This document shows positions 55,672 to 64,000 of a DNA stretch of 64,000 nt, piece by piece (the stretch's first letter is position 1; the number at the start of each line of letters is the position of its first letter). The position numbers and the translations under genes are program-made. This DNA is from Saprospiraceae bacterium (lineage in GTDB: Bacteria; Bacteroidota; Bacteroidia; Chitinophagales; Saprospiraceae). Location of the stretch: NCBI GenBank assembly GCA_020627705.1, contig JAHDGJ010000001.1:153861-217860 (forward strand). Reading direction: 5' to 3'. Below the pieces are notes generated by a model. It was not told the DNA's origin and did no database searches. It was given only the letters and a program-made list of their open reading frames with translations.

Positions 55672-56798
55672 CATTGATGGCTGGAAATTCTATTGTAATA
55701 TGCCTTTTCAGAGTACTTGGACCAGTTGCCGACTTTGTTCGAAAAATCCTGAAAAGATTGGTAAACTTTTGCGCTCATTGAATCCTTGGAGGTAATTTCG
55801 TCCAATACTTCCTTTGTTTTTTCTTTCAGAACATCTAAAACCTCTTGTGGAAACAAGCGCAACTCGGCTGTGCTTTCTTTTCTTATCTTTTGTAAATACT
55901 CATTGTTTTTGGCTTCAAATTCATGAAAACTCCACATCCCCATTGCATGAGATGCCATTTCTATCATTTTTTGTAAATCCTTAGGCAATTTTTCAAATGC
56001 TTTCTTATTAACAACATTTTCAAGAATTGACCCTGGCTCGTGCCACCCAGGTGAATAATAGTACTTTGCAATTTTATGCAAACCCAATAGATAATCGTGG
56101 TAAGGTCCGATCCATTCTGTAGCATCAATAACTCCACGCTCCAAACTTGTATATAACTCGCCGCCAGAGACCAGTACCGCAGCTCCACCAGCCCTTTCTA
56201 AAACCTTCCCTCCAAGACCTGGAATACGCATTTTGAGCCCTCTTAAATCTTTAGAATTGTTAATTTCTTTGTTAAACCAACCTCCCATTTGCACTCCTGT
56301 ATTGCCACAGATAAATGGAACAAGATCCAAGGCCCCGTACAATTCTCTCCACAGTTCATATCCACCACCATTTAAGATCCAAGCATGCATTTGTTGTGCA
56401 TTCATGCCAAATGGTATAGAGGCAAAAAATTGTGAAGCAGGAGCCTTGCCCGCCCAATAATATGATGCTGCATTATACATCTCTGCAGCGCCACTAATTA
56501 CTGCTTCAAATGATTCAAGGGGTGGAACCAATTCTCCTCCTCCAAAGACCTTCAATTCTAATCTTCCATTGGACATGATTTTTAAGGTCTCGGCAAAACG
56601 ATTACAAACCTCGCCCAAAACAGGGAAATTGGGAGGCCAAGTGGTAACCATTCTCCATCTATACTTTTTATTGGTAATAATATTGGGTGCACTAATATTC
56701 TTTTGACCTTCATCCTTGCATCCATTTAGCAATAAGGTTGAAGCTCCCAATGCGACCGAGGATTTTACTAGAAACTTTTTACGAGATATCTTTTTCAT
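55671..56798 (-). CDS. TRAP-type (DctP family) substrate-binding lipoprotein
   Basis: About 375 residues from ATG 56798 (ATG 56804 also possible). The N-terminus KKISRKKFLVKSSVALGAS resembles a Tat signal (RK rather than RR) and leads to a lipobox NGC. The body is the DctP fold: RWRMVTTWPPNFPVLGEVCN, VFGGGELVPPLESFEAVISG, LKMRIPGLGGKVLERAGGAA and the WIGPYHDYLLG segment close to the mannitol/chloroaromatic and 2-keto acid TRAP subfamily. No DctQM permease genes are adjacent, so it is an orphan here. Confidence 0.87.
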   Translation of the reverse strand: MKKISRKKFLVKSSVALGASTLLLNGCKDEGQKNISAPNIITNKKYRWRMVTTWPPNFPVLGEVCNRFAETLKIMSNGRLELKVFGGGELVPPLESFEAVISGAAEMYNAASYYWAGKAPASQFFASIPFGMNAQQMHAWILNGGGYELWRELYGALDLVPFICGNTGVQMGGWFNKEINNSKDLRGLKMRIPGLGGKVLERAGGAAVLVSGGELYTSLERGVIDATEWIGPYHDYLLGLHKIAKYYYSPGWHEPGSILENVVNKKAFEKLPKDLQKMIEMASHAMGMWSFHEFEAKNNEYLQKIRKESTAELRLFPQEVLDVLKEKTKEVLDEITSKDSMSAKVYQSFQDFSNKVGNWSKYSEKAYYNRISSHQ

Positions 56799-56848
56799 GA
56801 CCAAAACATAATTAAAAATCTTATATATTCAATTTCTAAATCTAAAAT

Positions 56849-59392
56849 ATGAAGATCACCAGTAGCATAAGCTTTTTGATCCTTTTTCTTCTCTTTACTT
56901 TTGGTGGATGCAAACCGAAAGATTCCAAAAAGACATCAAAGATTCCTGGTGCTTTCAAGGCGATGCAACTGCAGAGCTTTGCTAGAGCCTTCCCTAATTC
57001 TGACATTCCCAAAGGGGCATTTGGAGCTGCGATTGATTACTACGAAAGCAATTTTCAATCTGTAGATCACAGTCCTGTAGATCCATGGGAAACCATGGGC
57101 CCCATCAATACTGCGGGAAGAACTTTGGCACTTGCAGTAAATCCACAAGCGGATTCAACGGTATATCTCGGCTCGGCAAGTGGAGGCCTTTGGAGAACTA
57201 GAAAACTTGGTTTAGATATTTCTTGGGAGTACATGCCGATTGCCAATGGTGTATTAGGAGTCAGCAGCATTGCTTTTGCCGCTGGCGACAGCACCCAATT
57301 ATACGTCGGTACGGGAGAAGTCTATAACAATGAAATTACAGGCAACGACGGTGCATATAGAGCCACCAGAGGAAGTTATGGTGTAGGCATATTCAAATCT
57401 AGCAATGGAGGCGCGACTTGGGAGCATGCCCTAGACTATAGTTATCAAAATAAAAAAGGAATCCAAGTCATTAAAGTAGATCCTAACAATGATCAAATTG
57501 TTTATGCTGGAGTGACAGATGGATTGATCAAATCTACTGATGCAGGCAACACTTGGAATTACGTTTTAGATGTTCCTATGGTGACAGATCTGGAAATCCA
57601 AGACCAAAACTTAGTTGTGGCTTGCGGTAACTTAGGAAGTGAAAATGGCGGAATTTATAATTCTCAAGATGGAGGTACAAGCTGGTCAATAAATATGGAC
57701 GATGCTATTCCAAGCGCATTTGGAGGTAAGATACTTTTAGCATCATATCCCCAGGATCCTAATATAATCTATGCAAGCGTTGGAAATGGATTTAGTTTTA
57801 GTGATGGGGCCACTTGGTTGCTTCGATCAGACGATGGCGGACAAACATGGGAAACCAGAAGTACGTTTGACTATTCTAAGTGGCAAGGTTGGTTCTCTCA
57901 TGATGTTTCCGTAGACCCAAATAATCCAGACATAATCTCTCTTGTAGGCATAGAAATATATAAAAGCACCGATGCCGGTTCTTTGATTACACTCAAAGCA
58001 AATGGAGGAGTAACCATGGGCATTCCGCAACCAAATGTTCCGGATGGCCCTCCCGACTATTCTCATAGCGACCACCATGTAGCGATGTATCACCCGACGA
58101 TTGAAGGACTAATACTTTACGGAAACGATGGGGGATTGTTTTTAAGTTCGGACGGAGGAGAAACATTTAGGAGTGCAAATGGAGGGCTTCAAACGACGCA
58201 ATACTATAACGGTTTCTCCGTATCTCATCAAAATCCAGACTTTGCCATGGGTGGATTGCAGGACAACAGCACTTCCATACATCGCGGAAATGGTTTGTGG
58301 CAAAGGGCAATTGGTGGCGATGGAAGCTGGACCGGAATTAATTTTAACAATGACGATATTGTATATGGTTCTTATCAAAACTTAAATATTGCGGCATCCA
58401 ATAACAACGGTTTTAGTTTTTTTATTTTGGACGTACCACACGAGGGTAACCCAATATTTATCGCGCCGTATCAGATTTCAGAATCAGACCCAAACATAAT
58501 TTATGGAGGTGGTCAATATCTTTATAAGAGCACAGATGCCGGAAACAATTGGGAAGCATCCTCATCAACAATTCATCCCGATGGAGACCCCATTTATGCC
58601 ATGGCTATTTCTTCCACTGACCCCAACCAGCTTTATGTATCGACCGCTCCTTATAACGGCAAAGGCGAAATATATCGTTCGTTAGATGGGGGAGACTCGT
58701 GGAGCAATGTTTCCCAGGGCTTACCCAATAGATTTATTAATGACATATATATTGATCCTAGTGATGATCAAACCATTTATGTCGTACTCAGTGGGTTTGG
58801 CAGTGGCCACGTTTTTAAAAGTGAAAATAGAGGGGCTAGTTGGAATGACATCTCAGCTAATCTGCCGGATTTGCCAACCAATGCTGTTTTGGTTGATCCT
58901 TCAAACCCAGATCATGTGTACATAGGTAACGACATCGGGACTTTTTATACCTTAGATGGAGGCGCCAATTGGGAAGACTTTAATGAAGGTATCCAAGGGT
59001 CCACCATAATTATGGATCTGGAATATTCTCCAATCGACAACAAAATTTGGGCTGCTACGCATGGTAGGGGAGTCTTTAGAAGAGAAATGATTCCTCAGCA
59101 AACCTCATTAAACGATATCGATAAAGATGTTAGTGTTGATTTATCAATCTTTCCGAATCCTATATTAAAAGGAAACCCAATCACTGCTCAAATTGGCTCA
59201 ACAAAAAGACAAAGGGTTCAACTTTTAATGCAAAACCAGCTTGGAGAAGAAATACTAAAAACGGAGTTAAATATTTCTGAGGGCGTAAACTCTTTTAAAT
59301 TTGAAACCGTTAATTACAGCAAAGGCATTTACTTTTTCACCCTTCAGGATACCAAAGGAACAAAGTACAGCAAATCAGTAATAATTAATTAA
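56849..59392 (+). CDS. Second sortilin/BNR-repeat beta-propeller protein with T9SS signal
   Basis: 847 residues. The signal MKITSSISFLILFLLFTFGGC carries a lipobox. Blades with Asp boxes follow one another (KSSNGGATWEHA, KSTDAGNTWNYV, RSDDGGQTWETR, RSLDGGDSWSNV, YTLDGGANWEDF), interleaved with VDPNNPDII-type strands, as in sortilin-like and exo-sialidase-like propellers. The C-terminus (VDLSIFPNPILKGNPITAQI to KYSKSVIIN) is a type A T9SS sorting domain. It is a likely paralogue of the protein at 40917-43460. No sialidase catalytic set was identified. Confidence 0.85.
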   Translation: MKITSSISFLILFLLFTFGGCKPKDSKKTSKIPGAFKAMQLQSFARAFPNSDIPKGAFGAAIDYYESNFQSVDHSPVDPWETMGPINTAGRTLALAVNPQADSTVYLGSASGGLWRTRKLGLDISWEYMPIANGVLGVSSIAFAAGDSTQLYVGTGEVYNNEITGNDGAYRATRGSYGVGIFKSSNGGATWEHALDYSYQNKKGIQVIKVDPNNDQIVYAGVTDGLIKSTDAGNTWNYVLDVPMVTDLEIQDQNLVVACGNLGSENGGIYNSQDGGTSWSINMDDAIPSAFGGKILLASYPQDPNIIYASVGNGFSFSDGATWLLRSDDGGQTWETRSTFDYSKWQGWFSHDVSVDPNNPDIISLVGIEIYKSTDAGSLITLKANGGVTMGIPQPNVPDGPPDYSHSDHHVAMYHPTIEGLILYGNDGGLFLSSDGGETFRSANGGLQTTQYYNGFSVSHQNPDFAMGGLQDNSTSIHRGNGLWQRAIGGDGSWTGINFNNDDIVYGSYQNLNIAASNNNGFSFFILDVPHEGNPIFIAPYQISESDPNIIYGGGQYLYKSTDAGNNWEASSSTIHPDGDPIYAMAISSTDPNQLYVSTAPYNGKGEIYRSLDGGDSWSNVSQGLPNRFINDIYIDPSDDQTIYVVLSGFGSGHVFKSENRGASWNDISANLPDLPTNAVLVDPSNPDHVYIGNDIGTFYTLDGGANWEDFNEGIQGSTIIMDLEYSPIDNKIWAATHGRGVFRREMIPQQTSLNDIDKDVSVDLSIFPNPILKGNPITAQIGSTKRQRVQLLMQNQLGEEILKTELNISEGVNSFKFETVNYSKGIYFFTLQDTKGTKYSKSVIIN

Positions 59393-59401
59393 CCAACTTA
59401 C

Positions 59402-59881
59402 ATGTCAAAAAAATTCGAAGAACCTAATGGCCTAAATGATGTCGGCCAATTTCATGATACGTTTAAACTGCCGGTATTGGATCAACCAATAATTCCTGGC
59501 GAAGATCGATGTAAACTAAGAGTCAACTTAATAGAAGAAGAGCTAAATGAATTAAAGGATGCAATCAGGGACAATGACTTAGTCGAAGTAGCAGACGCTC
59601 TATGTGACATACAATATGTACTATCGGGGGCTATTCATGAGTTTGGATTGGGTTCAAAGTTTAAGGCACTCTTTGATGAAGTGCAGCGATCAAACATGAG
59701 CAAAACCTGCAAAACATTGAAAGAAGCTGAGGATACGCGAAAACACTATTTAGAAAAAGATGGAACTGAATCACATATTGAAGAGAGCCATGGCGAATAC
59801 CTGGTTTATAGAAACTCGGACAAAAAAGTATTAAAGTCTGTCAATTATTCTCCAGCAGATTTAAAGTCTATTTTGGATTAA
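59402..59881 (+). CDS. MazG-like nucleoside triphosphate pyrophosphohydrolase
   Basis: 159 residues. The all-alpha NTP-PPase motifs are present: LRVNLIEEELNELKDAI (ExxE12-28) and LVEVADALCDIQYVLSGAIH (the ExxD pair). The middle and C-terminal extension (ESHGEYLVYRNSDKKVLKSV) fit the phosphoribosyl-ATP-pyrophosphohydrolase-like branch. It probably cleaves a nucleotide triphosphate to the monophosphate as house-cleaning; the substrate is not identified. It lies 9 bases behind the T9SS protein gene. Confidence 0.85.
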   Translation: MSKKFEEPNGLNDVGQFHDTFKLPVLDQPIIPGEDRCKLRVNLIEEELNELKDAIRDNDLVEVADALCDIQYVLSGAIHEFGLGSKFKALFDEVQRSNMSKTCKTLKEAEDTRKHYLEKDGTESHIEESHGEYLVYRNSDKKVLKSVNYSPADLKSILD

Positions 59882-59917
59882 AAAAAAGTGCCTGTCTAAA
59901 TCATTATTTAGACAGGC
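59881..59917 (-). terminator. Intrinsic terminator of the 59.9-63.0 kb minus-strand operon
   Basis: A perfect 12-base-pair stem (59890-59901 with 59906-59917, loop of four) is followed on the minus strand by A, C and a run of seven T (59887-59881). It lies about 40 bases downstream of the minus-strand lipoprotein stop. No T run is present on the plus side. Confidence 0.85.
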
Positions 59918-59957
59918 GGCTCCCATTTACGAATAAAAATACTTCTTGTACTCTTAA

Positions 59958-60920
59958 CTATAGAGTATTTAATATTTCATTTATTTCTTCGATTGTCTTT
60001 CTTTCAGGTTCTAAAAACTCTTGATTATTACTAGACAATACTACATTTTTCATTCCAAAATAATACACTCCATTATCAAGTGAGGTAACACTAATAATAT
60101 CAACTTCATCTCCAATAGGCATCATTTGGTAAGGATCACAGAATTGCTCTAAGTCTGGATTTCCTGACAGCGAAACCACACTTCTTCTTTCTTTAAATAC
60201 TACGAATAGCGCGGTGTTTACGTTAGTAAATATTTCAGGCAATTCAACACATATTCCAGTCTGTTCGTTTTGGGCAATGTTGCTAAATACATCACAATTG
60301 ACCCAGGTCAAACTATCCATTTCAAAATCATAACCTACAACCTCAATACTATCCGTAGCATTTCCCCACACTGCAGTTTGGATTCCCTCGGAATAAAGAT
60401 CCCAATTATAACTTGAAGAAGAATCATCTCCATAAAAAAGCATCATTTCATCATTTGGATTTAAATCCGAAAGTTGAACCGAAATACTTTTGTTAGGACT
60501 CAAACTATAGTTTAGGGTTCTAGAAACATTAGAAGCTTTCAACAAAATCACTCCTCCTGTTTCCAATAGCGCCCCATCCGAAATTGTAGGTTTGTTGAAA
60601 CGAATCAAATCACCTTTCTCCTTTAAAATCCTATATTCCAATCTAATATCCTCATCGACAAGAAGTTGTTGATCCTCATCAACAAAGGCCTTAGAAGGAA
60701 CTTCAATACGACTAAAGTCTTCTGTTTCTATTACCGTTCCTAATTCCGAATTAAATAATCGAACATTTGCAGGATCTTGAACATCCGAGTAAAATGTTCC
60801 GACTTCACCATCAGCACCTGTAGTTACAAATTCTGAACTGTCCTGATAACAACTTGATAGGAACATTAAGATTGCCACAAACGGGAGACAAGATTTAAGT
60901 ATTCCTTTTTTTAAAACCAT
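59958..60920 (-). CDS. Lipoprotein of unknown function, end of the third ECF sigma operon
   Basis: 320 residues. The signal (KKGILKSCLPFVAILMFLSS) ends in the lipobox cysteine of SSCYQ. The mature part is beta-rich and acidic (IRLEYRILKEKGDLIRFNKP, ILLKASNVSRTLNYSLSPNK), suggesting an immunoglobulin-like or carboxypeptidase-like surface protein. I recognise no family. It follows the barrel/anti-sigma-like gene by 47 bases on the same strand and ends before a strong terminator. Confidence 0.7.
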   Translation of the reverse strand: MVLKKGILKSCLPFVAILMFLSSCYQDSSEFVTTGADGEVGTFYSDVQDPANVRLFNSELGTVIETEDFSRIEVPSKAFVDEDQQLLVDEDIRLEYRILKEKGDLIRFNKPTISDGALLETGGVILLKASNVSRTLNYSLSPNKSISVQLSDLNPNDEMMLFYGDDSSSSYNWDLYSEGIQTAVWGNATDSIEVVGYDFEMDSLTWVNCDVFSNIAQNEQTGICVELPEIFTNVNTALFVVFKERRSVVSLSGNPDLEQFCDPYQMMPIGDEVDIISVTSLDNGVYYFGMKNVVLSSNNQEFLEPERKTIEEINEILNTL

Positions 60921-60967
60921 TTTTTTTACTTCTACTATTAAGATTCTTAAACTTTTGAATTCGCTGC

Positions 60968-62476
60968 CTAAAACCGATATCGTATACCTGAGTTTAGTCC
61001 AAGTACTACGTAGTTTTGATTCAAAGGATAATCTCCTAAGGTAAAGGATTGAGTAAAATACCGAATACTTGGCTTGAAATAGAAATCTATTCCTTCAATC
61101 CAATGATACATAAGACCTGCACTGGCATATGTGCTAATCCCTAAACTGTTTTTAAAGGCTCTATAACTTCCATTTTCATCGGAAGTAAACCAGTTTCTTT
61201 GACCTGTAGGATCGAAGAATTTCCCACGTTGCTCAGCATGTAGATTGAGGTAAATCCCTGCATCAAAACTATATGACCACTTTTTACCTTTATATAATTC
61301 GAAACCAACCAACACAGGTAAATCAAAAGATTTATATCGATTGATAATTTCCTCTTTTTCACTACCAAATTCGGTGTACGTATAAATATCTAAAGTGTCG
61401 CCAGTGATCGGGTCGGTATCTACTACCGTAATATCTCTTTGCGATTCTGGATCTTGATAACTAAACTTTTCATTGATCTGAGAATAGTTTAGTCCAATTT
61501 TGAATGATATACCCCTAGGCGTCATAAACATCATTCTTGCCCCCATACTATAACTTAAAAGTGTGGACTCACTATCGTTTCTATCAATTTGATTCTGCAT
61601 GATAGAACTGTCTCTTGACTTAGCTGTTAAGGATCTCAGCGCAACTTCAGGCGAATAATAAGCTTCTAGATATAAACCCATTTTATCCTTTACCCAAGAA
61701 GGGCAATCCGAACCTTTCGCAGCAAATAGATTCAAATTCAAATCAAGTTTTTGCTCTGTATTCAATGGCACCATGGTGCTCATTGGTAAACCACGAGAAC
61801 TTGCAACAACATTACTTTCTTGGATCTTAATGGTTTCTATTGAAGTATTTCCCCTTGATTCCTTGCTCTTCTCCTGATTGCTCTTCAAAAGCAACTTATT
61901 TAAATCAATTGAAGAACCTCTCTTTTTATCAACAAATATGGGTTCTGTAAACACTATCTTTCTTTTGTTTTGCCTTTTATCCTTTTTTACTCGAACAGCA
62001 GATGTATTTAAGGGATCATTTAAAAAGGCAGTATTCGTTGATACAGAAGTTATAGGGTTTAGATTGTCTGTTTCGTTTTTCTTTAACTTTTCTACTTTAT
62101 TTGATTCATCCGCATACTTAATAGAAATTGGATGCTCAACAAATTCTACAGAATCTGAGGTATACACATCTGGGCTACTTGCTGAAGATTTTAGTTCTTT
62201 TGAAAACTGTACGTTTAATTCACTTTGCGTATCAGCCACCACTTTTTCTAGAAGCGAAGTTTCCTGGGCAACTTCAGGATTTGAAGTCGTACTAAAATAA
62301 GTTACACCGCCAACAATCAATATAATTCCCAACAATGCCAATGCATAAAGCCAAAATGGCCTCCTTTTTTTAACCGGATGCAACTCCGACTCAATATTAT
62401 CCCACAGGTTACTGGGGTAATCGCTGGAATAATTTTCCAGTTTAGATTTGAAAATATTGTCAAAGTCTTTGTTCAT
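60968..62476 (-). CDS. Candidate trans-envelope protein: anti-sigma-like anchor plus outer-membrane barrel
   Basis: 502 residues. The N-terminus (1-40, SNLWDNIESELHPVKKRRP) resembles the start of the sigma partner at 17694; one transmembrane helix spans about 41-61. A ~200-residue S/T/N/K-rich linker follows (62-265). From about 266 to 502 there are typical barrel strands (MGLYLEAYYSPEVALRSL, SYSMGARMMFM, LPVLVGFELYKGKKWSYSFD, SIRYFTQSFTLG) with a C-terminal YRF. Its ATG overlaps the stop of the sigma gene by 4 bases. A single chain from cytoplasm to outer membrane is an inference from topology. Confidence 0.75.
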   Translation of the reverse strand: MNKDFDNIFKSKLENYSSDYPSNLWDNIESELHPVKKRRPFWLYALALLGIILIVGGVTYFSTTSNPEVAQETSLLEKVVADTQSELNVQFSKELKSSASSPDVYTSDSVEFVEHPISIKYADESNKVEKLKKNETDNLNPITSVSTNTAFLNDPLNTSAVRVKKDKRQNKRKIVFTEPIFVDKKRGSSIDLNKLLLKSNQEKSKESRGNTSIETIKIQESNVVASSRGLPMSTMVPLNTEQKLDLNLNLFAAKGSDCPSWVKDKMGLYLEAYYSPEVALRSLTAKSRDSSIMQNQIDRNDSESTLLSYSMGARMMFMTPRGISFKIGLNYSQINEKFSYQDPESQRDITVVDTDPITGDTLDIYTYTEFGSEKEEIINRYKSFDLPVLVGFELYKGKKWSYSFDAGIYLNLHAEQRGKFFDPTGQRNWFTSDENGSYRAFKNSLGISTYASAGLMYHWIEGIDFYFKPSIRYFTQSFTLGDYPLNQNYVVLGLNSGIRYRF

Positions 62477-63033
62477 ACAGCAATTTTTTGACTGTCCAAT
62501 ACTTTTTCTTGTAAGATCCTACGAGCTTTAACCAGTTGAGATCTTGAGGTACTTTCTCCAATTCCCAATTTCTCACCTATCTCTTTGTGACTAAATCCTT
62601 CTATGACATACATATTAAAAACAATTCTATAGCCCTCTGGCAAACTCTCTATCATGCCCAATAATTCTTCTTCACCCAAATTCGATAAGACTGTAGACTC
62701 AATAGACCCTTGATAGGTCTCATCGATTCCTATTTTTTCGTGGGTAAATGATTTTCTAGATACTTTTTTAAGCGCGGTATTGATCATGATTTTCCTAACC
62801 CAACCTTCAAATGAGCCTTCAAATTGAAATTTTTCAAGATTTCGAAACATCTTGATGAAGCCTTCTTGCATTATATCTTGCGCTTCTAAATGATGACGAG
62901 CATATCGGCGACATACTACCATCATTTTAGGAGCATGCAACTCAAAAAGATCCCTTTGACATTTTCTGTCTCCGGATATACAAGCTTTTATGAGCTCCTT
63001 TTCGTTCAATATATTCGACTTTAATGGGGACAC
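62473..63033 (-). CDS. ECF RNA polymerase sigma factor
   Basis: 186 residues from a GTG at 63033; an in-frame stop just upstream leaves no ATG. Region 2 is seen in ISGDRKCQRDLFELHAPKMM and the ARHHLEAQDIMQEGFIKMFR segment, region 4 in LPEGYRIVFNMYVIEGFSHK and EIGEKLGIGESTSRSQLVKA. It heads the operon with the barrel-fused partner and the lipoprotein. A candidate autoregulatory promoter precedes it. Confidence 0.9.
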   Translation of the reverse strand: MSPLKSNILNEKELIKACISGDRKCQRDLFELHAPKMMVVCRRYARHHLEAQDIMQEGFIKMFRNLEKFQFEGSFEGWVRKIMINTALKKVSRKSFTHEKIGIDETYQGSIESTVLSNLGEEELLGMIESLPEGYRIVFNMYVIEGFSHKEIGEKLGIGESTSRSQLVKARRILQEKVLDSQKIAV

Positions 63034-63052
63034 TAGTCTAATTGGTTATCTA

Positions 63053-63082
63053 TATGACCCGAAGTTATATCATAACGCTGCC
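63053..63082 (-). promoter_or_regulatory. Candidate ECF-sigma promoter of the 63.0 kb sigma operon
   Basis: On the minus strand GGCAGCG (63082-63076), then after 16 bases GGTCATA (63059-63053), ending 20 bases before the GTG. It resembles the pairs at 17089-17116 and 54306-54335. Confidence 0.45.
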
Positions 63083-63095
63083 TAAAAACTAAAAT

Positions 63096-63920
63096 TTATT
63101 CTTCCTCAATAATTGCCTCATCAACTATTTCATTACCATCTCCATCTCTATCAATAAAACCTGCCGCCTTTACTTGGTCTTTAACTTCTTCACCTTTAGA
63201 GGCTAGAACCTCTGTATTTTCATTGATGGTAATTTTTCCTTCTGAAAAAGCACCGTGATCTCCGTCGGCAAATTTCTCTGCCTTGGTAAAGAAATCATCC
63301 GTACCCTCGAGCATTGACCCACTAGCATCCAAATCATCCTCGGCAAATTCTCTCTTAGGCTTGGCATCCTGTTCGGCCTTAAATGCTTCCGCTTTTTCCA
63401 TCGTCTCGTTAAACTTCTCAGAAACATAAGTGGACGCTTCTTGGGCTTTGTCCAATAATTTGTCCTTGGCTTCCAAAACTTTTTCTCCCACGGTCTCAGA
63501 TAGATCGCCAAATTTATCTTTGGCATCACCCCCAACGTCAAGTACTTTTTCTCCAACATTTTCTGAAATTTCACCAAATTTTTCCGATAAATTAGATCCT
63601 ACTTCCATCACTTTTTCTCCGACAGTCTCGGAAAGATCACCAGCTTTTTGTGCTAGATCAGAGTTACTCACTTTATCATAAACATCAGAAAGACCGTCTT
63701 TTGATTTCTCAAAAACATCGGATCCTTTTTCTAAAATTGAATCACGCAAACCAGAAGTTCCGTCTTTTAATTTTTCGCCCATAGTAGATAATACGTCTCC
63801 TGCATTATCTACGAGTTCCGAACTTTTTTCTTTGGCAAAGTCTGCTGTTTTGTCTGCGGCTGACTTGGCAACTGATTTCTTTACAAAAAGAAGTTTTTTT
63901 ATCTCATTGAAAAATCCCAT
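63096..63920 (-). CDS. LEA-like repetitive helical protein
   Basis: 274 residues. The N-terminus (MGFFNEIKKLLFVKKSVAKS) is amphipathic and basic without a signal peptide. Residues ~20-165 are hydrophilic with 11-residue periodicity typical of LEA/apolipoprotein-like amphipathic helices, including three 22-residue copies (95-116, 117-138, 139-160) around SETVGEKVxEVG. The C-terminal part is acidic (EEVKDQVKAAGFIDRDGDGN, then EAIIEEE) with a single EF-hand-like DxDxDG stretch. Such proteins are linked to desiccation or membrane stress in other organisms; here that is inference. Confidence 0.75.
   Translation of the reverse strand: MGFFNEIKKLLFVKKSVAKSAADKTADFAKEKSSELVDNAGDVLSTMGEKLKDGTSGLRDSILEKGSDVFEKSKDGLSDVYDKVSNSDLAQKAGDLSETVGEKVMEVGSNLSEKFGEISENVGEKVLDVGGDAKDKFGDLSETVGEKVLEAKDKLLDKAQEASTYVSEKFNETMEKAEAFKAEQDAKPKREFAEDDLDASGSMLEGTDDFFTKAEKFADGDHGAFSEGKITINENTEVLASKGEEVKDQVKAAGFIDRDGDGNEIVDEAIIEEE
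63441..63638 (-). repeat. Three tandem 66-base coding repeats (22 residues each)
   Basis: Each copy encodes a segment like DLSETVGEKVMEVG followed by an 8-residue variable part; copies 1 and 2 end in KFG. The DNA copies are diverged but aligned without gaps. Confidence 0.75.
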
Positions 63921-64000
63921 AGCTTATTTTTTGAAGTAATTTTAAACAACAATAAATGTAATCTTTAATTATGTCAACTAATAGTATTTATGTGATGCTC

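Noticed and set aside
59890-59917. Terminator for the plus-strand MazG-like gene
   Set aside because: The hairpin lacks a T run on the plus side; the T run is on the minus side, so it belongs to the minus-strand operon.
1-64000. Prophage, insertion sequence, CRISPR array, tRNA or rRNA genes
   Set aside because: No transposase, integrase, phage structural gene, spaced direct repeats or cloverleaf sequence was seen on either strand.

Overview
The window reads as a chromosomal segment of a low-GC, Gram-negative member of the Bacteroidota. The signs are TonB-dependent receptors with carboxypeptidase-like N-terminal domains, paired DUF4249 lipoproteins, a FecI/FecR pair, two proteins with type IX secretion (T9SS) C-terminal signals next to a PorT-like gene in the usual ubiE-porT arrangement, a bacillithiol-type YtxJ protein, and TAnnTTTG promoter elements. 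I cannot fix the order or genus from the sequence. There are no tRNA or rRNA genes, no insertion sequences, no prophage and no CRISPR array. Coding density is very high, with many 4-base overlaps and abutting stop codons.

Layout. 1-6.4 kb: end of a SHOCT protein, a helix-hairpin-helix/outer-membrane barrel protein, type II glutamine synthetase, a DUF5686 protein and a small membrane protein. 6.5-11.6 kb: a cell-surface signalling locus (FecI sigma, FecR anti-sigma, STN-type TonB receptor, DUF4249 lipoprotein). 11.6-17 kb: lipoamide dehydrogenase, WG-repeat lipoprotein, a small exported protein, CoaD and PruA. 17.1-20 kb: a second ECF sigma operon with a membrane-anchored partner, a beta-helix-like exported protein and a small barrel. 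20.1-23.4 kb: a second TonB receptor/DUF4249 pair without a regulator. 23.4-35.8 kb: rhomboid protease, RlmH with an unusual leader, SixA, DUF4296, a PhoB/PhoR-type two-component pair, an M23 peptidase, FolP, a TamB-like protein and AroC. 35.9-46 kb: MutS2, then a long minus-strand run (small lipoprotein, YtxJ, MnmD, DAACS symporter, T9SS beta-propeller protein, Tudor-like protein, TlpA-like protein, SDR). 46-54.3 kb: Mpl, PdhB, YchF, AcpH, PorT, UbiE/MenG and GyrA. 54.4-64 kb: TPR protein, TRAP-type binding protein, second T9SS beta-propeller protein, MazG-like hydrolase, and a third ECF sigma locus whose second gene appears to fuse an anti-sigma membrane anchor to an outer-membrane barrel. 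A repeat-rich LEA-like protein closes the window.

How it fits together. Most genes are housekeeping. The accessory theme is envelope sensing: three independent sigma/anti-sigma loci, each tied to outer-membrane barrels. A promoter-like pair of elements (GCARCN, 16-17 bases, then GTC) lies upstream of two of the sigma genes and of the TPR gene. The two most unusual items are a promoter, 17-codon ORF and terminator stacked directly in front of rlmH, which looks like an attenuator, and the 502-residue candidate trans-envelope anti-sigma protein.
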